From UBA5486 sp036744795 (GTDB taxonomy: Bacteria > Bacillota > UBA4882 > UBA10575), in the NCBI GenBank assembly GCA_036744795.1, contig DAIOHK010000022.1, positions 1-38,506 on the forward strand: a stretch of DNA of 38,506 nucleotides. The letters run 5' to 3'. The notes beneath the pieces were generated by a model. That model was not told the DNA's origin, made no database searches, and saw only the letters and a program-made list of their open reading frames with translations. The first letter of the stretch is position 1; each line of letters begins with the position of its first letter. Of the stretch, positions 33,487 to 38,506 are shown piece after piece. A program made the position numbers and the translations under genes.

Positions 33487-33524
33487 AAACATTAATCCCC
33501 CGCTAAAGCGGGGGATTAATGTTT
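33487..33524. terminator. Bidirectional terminator between the exporter and galE
   Basis: A stem of up to 17 bp has the core ATCCCCCGC-TAAA-GCGGGGGAT, followed by a U-tract on the plus strand. It separates convergent genes. Confidence 0.92.
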
Positions 33525-33528
33525 TTTC

Positions 33529-34509
33529 TCAATAACCGTGCGGATGGTTCTTATGCCACCTCCAGGCTGTAGCAATAATCTCTTCCAATCGAGGATATTG
33601 TGGATTCCAGCCTAACTCCTTCCGGATTTTCTCCGATGAAGCCACTAGTATCGCCGGATCCCCTGGACGTCTGGGGCTTTCAATTACAGGTATTCTTCTA
33701 CCTGTCACCCGTTGGGCTGTCTCAATCACTTGCCGATTAGAATAACCCTGGCCATTTCCTAGATTATAAACAGTGGAGTTCTTTCCTTCATTTAAAGCTT
33801 TAATCGCCAGTAAGTGAGCTTGCGAAAGATCTGAAACATGGATATAATCCCGGATACAAGTCCCATCCGGAGTCGGGTAATCCGTTCCGTACAGTTCTAA
33901 ATGATCTCTTATACCTAAAGCAGTCTGGAGAATGATTGGGATTAGATGGGATTCAGGTTGATGATCTTCTCCAATCTCTGCTTCAGGATCGGCCCCCGCC
34001 GCATTAAAGTAACGCAAAGAAATGTATTTTAAACCATAAGCATGGTCATAAGCATCAAGAATCCCTTCATAAGTTAACTTGGAAAAACCATATGGATTCT
34101 TTGGCTGCTTGGGATGGTCTTCATCGATTGGGATGCTTTCCGGTTCACCATAAACTGCGGCAGTTGAGGAGAAGACAAATTTCTTTACTCCACAGGCCAT
34201 CATCGCATCTAATAAAGCAAGACTATTAGCAATGTTATTCCGAAAATACTTGCCTGGGTCTTGTACTGATTCTCCTACCAAGCTAAAAGCGGAAAGATGA
34301 ACCACTGCTTCGATCTTTTCTTGAGTTAAAATCTCCTGAACCAGCTTCCGATCGCCCATACTGCCTTTAATAAACTTTCCTACCTGCACTGCTTCACGGT
34401 GGCCCTTACTCAAATCATCTAATACAACCGGTTCAAATCCTTGTCGGGATAAGTCGAATGTAACATGACTACCTATGTAACCAGCTCCACCGGTTACTAA
34501 TACTTTCAT
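33529..34509 (-). CDS. galE: UDP-glucose 4-epimerase
   Basis: Interconverts UDP-galactose and UDP-glucose, the last step of the Leloir pathway. The 326-residue extended short-chain dehydrogenase has the NAD motif GGAGYIGSH (7-15), the catalytic FSSTAAVYG serine and the YGFSK (Tyr-x3-Lys) pair, and DYIHVSDL. The ATG is preceded by an AGGAGAGG-like site. It lies 125 nt downstream of galK. An AT-rich inverted-repeat element (E5) occupies that spacer. It is last in the gal operon. Confidence 0.96.
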   Translation of the reverse strand: MKVLVTGGAGYIGSHVTFDLSRQGFEPVVLDDLSKGHREAVQVGKFIKGSMGDRKLVQEILTQEKIEAVVHLSAFSLVGESVQDPGKYFRNNIANSLALLDAMMACGVKKFVFSSTAAVYGEPESIPIDEDHPKQPKNPYGFSKLTYEGILDAYDHAYGLKYISLRYFNAAGADPEAEIGEDHQPESHLIPIILQTALGIRDHLELYGTDYPTPDGTCIRDYIHVSDLSQAHLLAIKALNEGKNSTVYNLGNGQGYSNRQVIETAQRVTGRRIPVIESPRRPGDPAILVASSEKIRKELGWNPQYPRLEEIIATAWRWHKNHPHGY

Positions 34510-34533
34510 TTTATCCTCTCCTTTTTGAACTAA

Positions 34534-34618
34534 GGGAATTGCATAATTGCCTACACGATCCCCTGAGGGTAACCAAATTTTTATGCTAAAATCTTAAATC
34601 AATCATTAGGCAATTTCT
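34534..34618. repeat. Small inverted-repeat element E5 between galK and galE
   Basis: AATTGCCTA (34545-34553) and TAGGCAATT (34607-34615) are perfect inverted repeats. The left outer end GGGAATTGCATAATTGCC combines features of E1 and E3. It lies inside the gal operon spacer, immediately upstream of the galE ribosome site. Confidence 0.6.
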
Positions 34619-34634
34619 AGAATTAATAAAAATG

Positions 34635-35804
34635 CTAGCAATCTAAAACTTCGGCGCCATTAGCCGGTGAACTGACATAAAACTCCGGTTGAATTCCTGT
34701 TTGCTGCTGGTAGTTTTCTCCAACAGATTCAATAAACTCCTTGACCTTATCAGCTGCTAAAAGGTTAACAGTACAGCCTCCAAACCCTCCGCCAGTAATC
34801 CGGGATCCTAATACTCCAGGGACCTGACGAGCTAAACTTACTAATAAATCAACTTCTTCACAACTCACCTCATAATCATCACGGAGCGAATCATGAGAAG
34901 CATTCATTAATTCGCCAAACTTGGTCAGATCATCCCGGCGTAAAGCATTAATACTCTCTCTTACCCGTTTGTTCTCAGTAATAACATGATGGGAACGCCG
35001 GTATACTACCGGATCCATTTCCGGCCGGCAAATCTCCAGGTGTTCCAGGCGGGCATCCCGCAGTGCTGTGATCTCTTTAAATTGTGCAGCCAGGATCCGA
35101 ACACCTTCTTCACACTGCTGCCGCCTTATATTATATTCCGAATCAACTAAAGAATGTTTTACTCCACTTTGGCAGATTAAAATCAAATATCCTCCAAGAT
35201 GTAACGGGATATGTTGATAATTTAAAGAGCGGCAATCCAAAAATAAGGCATCACCTTTTCTTCCCATCATCGAAATGAATTGATCCATAATCCCGCATTT
35301 TGCTCCAATAAACTCATTCTCTGCAAATTGACAAAGCTGGGCTAAAGTTGCAGGTTCCATTGGAAAACCTGTTAATTCTTGAACCACTTTAGCAGTTGCC
35401 ACCTCGATAGCTGCAGAGGAAGAAAGTCCAGCTCCTTGTGGAATATTTCCGTAAAATATAATCTCCATTCCCGGAAGCTTTACCCCCTTTTGGGTTAAAG
35501 CCCAGATAACTGCTAATGGATAATTACAGCCCTTATTCTCCTTTTTGTATTCCAGAGGCTCAGTCAGAGAAACTTCAACCATTTGGTCGTAATCTACGGA
35601 ATAAATCATAACTTTTGCATCCTCACGTTTCCGGGCAGCTAGACGGATCTCAAAATCAATCGCCATCGGAAAGACAAAACCATCATTGTAATCCGTATGT
35701 TCGCCAATAAGATTAACTCGCCCCGGAGCCCGTCCGCAAATTAATTCTCCACCCGCACCAAAGAGTTTTTCAAAGATACTTTTTATTTCAACTGTCTTCA
35801 TCAT
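34635..35804 (-). CDS. galK: Galactokinase
   Basis: Phosphorylates galactose at C1. The GHMP kinase of about 389 residues has GRAPGRVNLIGEHTDYNDG (substrate-binding signature), the ATP loop GAGLSSSAAIEVA and the C-terminal GGGFGGC. The frame opens at GTG 35813. ATG at 35804 is preferred because GGGGTG lies about 6 nt upstream; ATG 35801 is also possible. The ribosome site overlaps the end of galT, so the two are translationally coupled. Confidence 0.96.
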   Translation of the reverse strand: MMKTVEIKSIFEKLFGAGGELICGRAPGRVNLIGEHTDYNDGFVFPMAIDFEIRLAARKREDAKVMIYSVDYDQMVEVSLTEPLEYKKENKGCNYPLAVIWALTQKGVKLPGMEIIFYGNIPQGAGLSSSAAIEVATAKVVQELTGFPMEPATLAQLCQFAENEFIGAKCGIMDQFISMMGRKGDALFLDCRSLNYQHIPLHLGGYLILICQSGVKHSLVDSEYNIRRQQCEEGVRILAAQFKEITALRDARLEHLEICRPEMDPVVYRRSHHVITENKRVRESINALRRDDLTKFGELMNASHDSLRDDYEVSCEEVDLLVSLARQVPGVLGSRITGGGFGGCTVNLLAADKVKEFIESVGENYQQQTGIQPEFYVSSPANGAEVLDC

Positions 35805-35809
35805 CGAAC

Positions 35810-36811
35810 TCACCCCATTTTTAACACATCTTCTATTGTTTGGGGAGCGATCCTTCTCATTTCGTCCGCTTTCTCTTCCGGTAAAGTATCATTAATGAAA
35901 CTTCCAGCCCCTGATTCACATCCTGCCAGGAATTTCAGTTTCTTAGCTGTCCGGTAAGGCGGATAAAATTCAAAATGCAAATGATATTCCGGATGCTCCT
36001 TGCCATCTGTTGGTGCCTGGTGAATCACCATAATATAGGGAAAGGAAAAATGGAAAAGGCGATCATACTTTACTAATAATGCTTTAAGAACAATAGCTAA
36101 ATCTTCCCGATCCTCACTGGTGAATTCCGCCATCGAAGAGAGATGTTCTTTTGGAGCCAGGTATACTTCATAAGGATAACGCGCAAAAAAGGGGATAAAT
36201 GCCGCAAATCTTTTTCCCTCAAAGATAACCCGTCTTTCATCCTGAAATTCCTCATTAAGAGTTTCACAGAAAAGACAGGTTTGTTTTTCGCGGTAGAACT
36301 TTTCAGACGCGGTCAATTCCTTTTTGAGCTTAGGTGGAATATAGGGGAAAGCATAAATCTGTCCGTGGGGGTGATGAAGGGTAACTCCTACCGCCTCTCC
36401 TTTATTTTCAAAGATTAAAACATATTTTATATAATCTTTTGCCCCTAATTTTTCATAACGATCTTGCCAGACTAGGATCAGGTTTCTAATCCTTGATAAT
36501 GGCATATCAGCAAGAGTTAGATTATGTTCTGGAGAGTAGAGTACTACTTCACAAATGCCTTGTGCTTTTTCTACTGGTGAAATTTTAGTAGGCAGTACCG
36601 CCGGTTCTGGAGGTTCCTTCTGTAAAGAAGGGAATTTGTTTTCAAAAACTACAATATTATAGTCTTCCCTTGGTACCTCTGTGGGAAACCCGCCTGGCTT
36701 GGTTGGACAAAAAGGGCAATAATCCTTAGGAGGAAGAAAAGTTCGATCCTGTCGGTGAGTTGCTGTAATCACCCATTCCTCAAGAAAAGGATGCCAACGT
36801 AGTTCAGACAT
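35810..36811 (-). CDS. galT: Galactose-1-phosphate uridylyltransferase
   Basis: Exchanges UMP between UDP-glucose and galactose 1-phosphate. The class I enzyme of about 333 residues has the zinc/active-site segment CPFCP near the start, VTLHHPHGQIYAFP with the HPH catalytic motif, and EYHLHFEFYPP. The frame opens at GTG 36820, but ATG 36811 has AGGTG at better spacing. It lies 28 nt after the small ORF and overlaps the galK ribosome site. Confidence 0.95.
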   Translation of the reverse strand: MSELRWHPFLEEWVITATHRQDRTFLPPKDYCPFCPTKPGGFPTEVPREDYNIVVFENKFPSLQKEPPEPAVLPTKISPVEKAQGICEVVLYSPEHNLTLADMPLSRIRNLILVWQDRYEKLGAKDYIKYVLIFENKGEAVGVTLHHPHGQIYAFPYIPPKLKKELTASEKFYREKQTCLFCETLNEEFQDERRVIFEGKRFAAFIPFFARYPYEVYLAPKEHLSSMAEFTSEDREDLAIVLKALLVKYDRLFHFSFPYIMVIHQAPTDGKEHPEYHLHFEFYPPYRTAKKLKFLAGCESGAGSFINDTLPEEKADEMRRIAPQTIEDVLKMG

Positions 36812-36839
36812 TATCTTCACACCTCACATTGAAATATCC

Positions 36840-36944
36840 TCATTTTTGATTCTTTTTTTCTTGAGCAGAAAAATCATAAAAAATTAAATATCTTCCATCA
36901 TCCAGTTTAATTTCTTCCTTTTTAAGTTCTTTGTTTTTCTTCAA
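36840..36944 (-). CDS. Small charged protein upstream of galT (34 codons)
   Basis: A short gene not obvious from length filters. The start is TTG (36944) with AAAGGAG at 36953-36959, eight nt upstream, and the stop is TGA at 36840. The product is lysine-rich at both ends with a hydrophobic-aromatic middle (KKEEIKLDDGRYLIFYDF). It is 28 nt from galT in the operon. The good ribosome site and operon position support it as real. It could be a small protein acting on sugar metabolism or a leader peptide for galT. I cannot name a family with confidence. Confidence 0.65.
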   Translation of the reverse strand: MKKNKELKKEEIKLDDGRYLIFYDFSAQEKKNQK

Positions 36945-36975
36945 AGTTTCCGCTCCTTTCTACTAGGAAATGCAG

Positions 36976-37083
36976 CCTCGTGGCTCGTCACTGGTCGCTC
37001 GTTGCGAAATAATAGCCTTTGTAGGCAAGTTCCGCACAAAAATTGGATTTTCATCCTTTCACGTGCACGGACGGTAGCCAGAC
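36976..37083 (-). repeat. Heptad element between the regulator and the small ORF
   Basis: On the minus strand it has GAAAGGATGAAAAT, then CTACAAAGGC, and heptads GAGCGAC CAGTGAC GAGCCAC GAG. It is the same arrangement as at 9332-9448. It fills the spacer after the DeoR-type gene and ends 17 nt before AAAGGAG of the small ORF. Confidence 0.75.
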
Positions 37084-37088
37084 TTATC

Positions 37089-37850
37089 TCAGACTCTTTT
37101 TATCATAAGTCCTTTTTCTGCTAAACGTTTTATTTCACTGGGTTCTGCCTGATGATCGGTGATTAATAGGTCAATTTCACTTAGACCAGCTACTTTTGCC
37201 AGAGAGATATTTCCGATCTTACTCGAATCACAAAGTAAAATACTTTTCGACGCATTTTTAATAAATAATGATTTTATTTCAGCTTCAGCAATATTTACAT
37301 TGGTTATTCCATGCTCAACCTCAATTCCTGTAGCTCCAATCAAAGCTAGATCAGCATGGATCTGATTGATGATAAGTGAACCATATGGATTAACCAGTGA
37401 ATGTTGCTTTTCCCGTAAAGTTCCACCGGTAACAATCACAGTAATATCCGGTGCTTCCTCTAACAATAAGGCAATATTCAAAGCATTAGTAATAACTGTA
37501 ATCCTTTTTTTACCCCTTAGGCAACGAGCAACCTCAGTTAAAGTCGTCCCTACATCCAAAAAAACAGTATCACCATCAGTAACCAATTCAGCAGCAGCTT
37601 TTCCTATTCTTTCTTTTTCTTCCTTAAAAGAGGTCGCTTCTAGCTGAAACGGGCGTTCTTCACTTATTTTCCTACTTAAAATAGCACCACCGTGTGTCCG
37701 TCGTAAAAGTTCATTTTTCTCTAAAAGATCAAGATCCTGTCTGATCGTTACTTCCGAGACTCCGAGGTCCCGAGCAAGATCATTTACACGTATTCGTCCC
37801 CGCGTACGCAAAATATCCAGGATATAATCTCTTCTTTCTTCAGGAAACAT
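37089..37850 (-). CDS. DeoR family transcriptional regulator
   Basis: A sugar-catabolism repressor of 253 residues. The N-terminal helix-turn-helix (GRIRVNDLARDLGVSEVTIRQDLDLLEKNELLRRTHGGA in outline) is followed by the DeoR/GlpR sensor domain (DGDTVFLDVGTTLTEVARCL, ITVITNALNIA). The usual ligand is a phosphosugar. Because it leads the galT-galK-galE genes, it probably regulates them and itself. The ATG is preceded by GAAAGGGG. Operator sites are likely near the promoter but were not fixed. Confidence 0.93.
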   Translation of the reverse strand: MFPEERRDYILDILRTRGRIRVNDLARDLGVSEVTIRQDLDLLEKNELLRRTHGGAILSRKISEERPFQLEATSFKEEKERIGKAAAELVTDGDTVFLDVGTTLTEVARCLRGKKRITVITNALNIALLLEEAPDITVIVTGGTLREKQHSLVNPYGSLIINQIHADLALIGATGIEVEHGITNVNIAEAEIKSLFIKNASKSILLCDSSKIGNISLAKVAGLSEIDLLITDHQAEPSEIKRLAEKGLMIKRV

Positions 37851-37871
37851 GTTTCAACCCCTTTCGTTTTC

Positions 37872-37900
37872 ATTTTATGATCTCTTACGATTTTTGTCAA
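37872..37900 (-). promoter_or_regulatory. Promoter of the regulator-gal operon
   Basis: On the minus strand TTGACA (37895-37900) and TAAAAT (37872-37877) are 17 nt apart. The spacer and downstream ATGAAAACGAAAGG contain A-rich direct-repeat-like segments that could be operator sites. Confidence 0.8.
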
Positions 37901-38064
37901 ATTTTTTCTTCTTATTTCGTTCTGAAAATTTTTACCTTGTTTTTTATAGTTAAATGGATATCTAAGTTAAGTATACAATTCCTTTTTTTCAGTTAAAAAA
38001 TAAACGCGGTACCTTTAAGTTCCCGCATTACCAAATTACACTTATAACTTGTCAAGAAAATAAA

Positions 38065-38097
38065 AAAGCGAGGGTTCCGCTCCGAAACCCTCGCTTT
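38065..38097 (-). terminator. Terminator of the rubredoxin-domain gene
   Basis: AAAGCGAGGGTT (38065-38076) and AACCCTCGCTTT (38086-38097) form a 12-bp stem with a U-tract on the minus strand, immediately past the stop codon. Confidence 0.92.
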
Positions 38098-38103
38098 AAT
38101 TAA

Positions 38104-38439
38104 TCAACCCCATTTCCCTTTACTGATATGACCAGCAATCTCGGCTTTAATTGCCTGTTGAATCTCAGTTGCAGTCTGCAATGCTTTTTCAAAAATCCTA
38201 ACACATGCCGGATCAAGATCATCCTCAATTCCTAATTCGGCAATCTCCTTAACTTGTTCCATCAAACTAATCAATTCCATATGAAACTGATTGGTAATCC
38301 TGGCATTAGCTATTAATTTACCTTGTTCTTCGGATAATTCGTTAAATTTGTCTGCAGGAGCACCACATTTCGGACAAGCTTCCGGGGGATTCTCTCCATC
38401 ATGTATATACCCGCAGACCGTACATTTCCACTTTTTCAT
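38104..38439 (-). CDS. Rubredoxin-like domain protein with helical tail
   Basis: A 111-residue protein. The N-terminal domain binds one metal through C6-x2-C9 and C22-x2-C25 (CTVCGYIHDG, CPKCGAP), as in rubredoxin and the rubredoxin part of rubrerythrin. The C-terminal 75 residues are helical and acidic. They lack the ExxH diiron motifs of rubrerythrin, so this is not a peroxidase by itself. A role in electron transfer or oxygen-stress response is inferred. The ATG has AAAGGAGG upstream. It is a single gene with its own terminator. Confidence 0.85.
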   Translation of the reverse strand: MKKWKCTVCGYIHDGENPPEACPKCGAPADKFNELSEEQGKLIANARITNQFHMELISLMEQVKEIAELGIEDDLDPACVRIFEKALQTATEIQQAIKAEIAGHISKGKWG

Positions 38440-38506
38440 AAATAATATCCTCCTTTTTTCATTTCATTTAAGTACGAAAGTAGAAAAAACTAATGTAGAT
38501 TTAAAT

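Noticed and set aside
1..38506. tRNA genes, insertion sequences or prophage genes
   Set aside because: No cloverleaf with a TTCGA-type T-loop and CCA context, no transposase, no integrase and no phage structural gene was recognised in the window.

Overview
The window looks like chromosomal DNA of a low-GC, endospore-forming Firmicute. The support is spoIIP, rex, fapR, a cysteine T-box leader, a yknWXYZ-like transporter operon, the sua5 / arginine phosphatase / rpiB / upp / undecaprenyl-phosphate sugar transferase neighbourhood, and strong AGGAGG-type ribosome sites with many TTG and GTG starts. Nothing in the gene content looks like a prophage, a plasmid or a large island. The genus cannot be fixed from the sequence alone.

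Layout. 1-140 is a nested hairpin repeat. 141-2847 (minus) holds recD2 and a Gx-transporter-type membrane protein. 2990-3244 is a dispersed repeat. 3352-5796 holds rex, spoIIP and an RseC-like protein. A second, interrupted copy of the dispersed repeat lies at 5832-6094. 6201-14656 (minus) holds a Yip1 protein, an HlyD adaptor, an ABC ATPase, two MacB-type permeases, a YjbQ protein and a Ca2+-type P-ATPase. 15068-19853 (minus) holds sua5, a DUF3108-like protein, an arginine-phosphatase/RpiB fusion, upp and a WecA/TagO-type transferase. 20149-21069 is a CPBP protease. 21171-27222 is a sulfur-flavoured region: a T-box-controlled cysE-cysS operon, a TtcA-like enzyme, Fur, a MazG-like small protein and a second thiolation-type PP-loop ATPase. 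27865-29485 is fapR-fabH with a clear promoter and operator. 29622-30030 (minus) is the RNase P RNA. 30407-33470 holds azlCD and an ABC exporter. 33529-37850 (minus) is a galactose operon: a DeoR-type regulator, an unlisted 34-codon ORF, galT, galK and galE. 38104-38439 is a rubredoxin-domain protein.

The coding content is mostly housekeeping. The unusual part is between the genes, where I see four families of small repeats. (1) Hairpin units of about 65 nt have GTCGACTCAC / GTGAGCGACTAC ends; several base pairs change together between copies, which supports a conserved fold. (2) Heptad elements end in tandem copies of GAGCGAC, and at three places they sit inside operons, with the heptads pointing at or abutting the next ribosome site. 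(3) A longer repeat occurs twice; 71 of 72 bases of its left part match, and one copy is interrupted by a heptad element. (4) Small AT-rich inverted-repeat elements have ends related to TTGAGGAAATTGC. Families 1 and 2 share modules. No transposase is present in the window, so they would have to be mobilised in trans.
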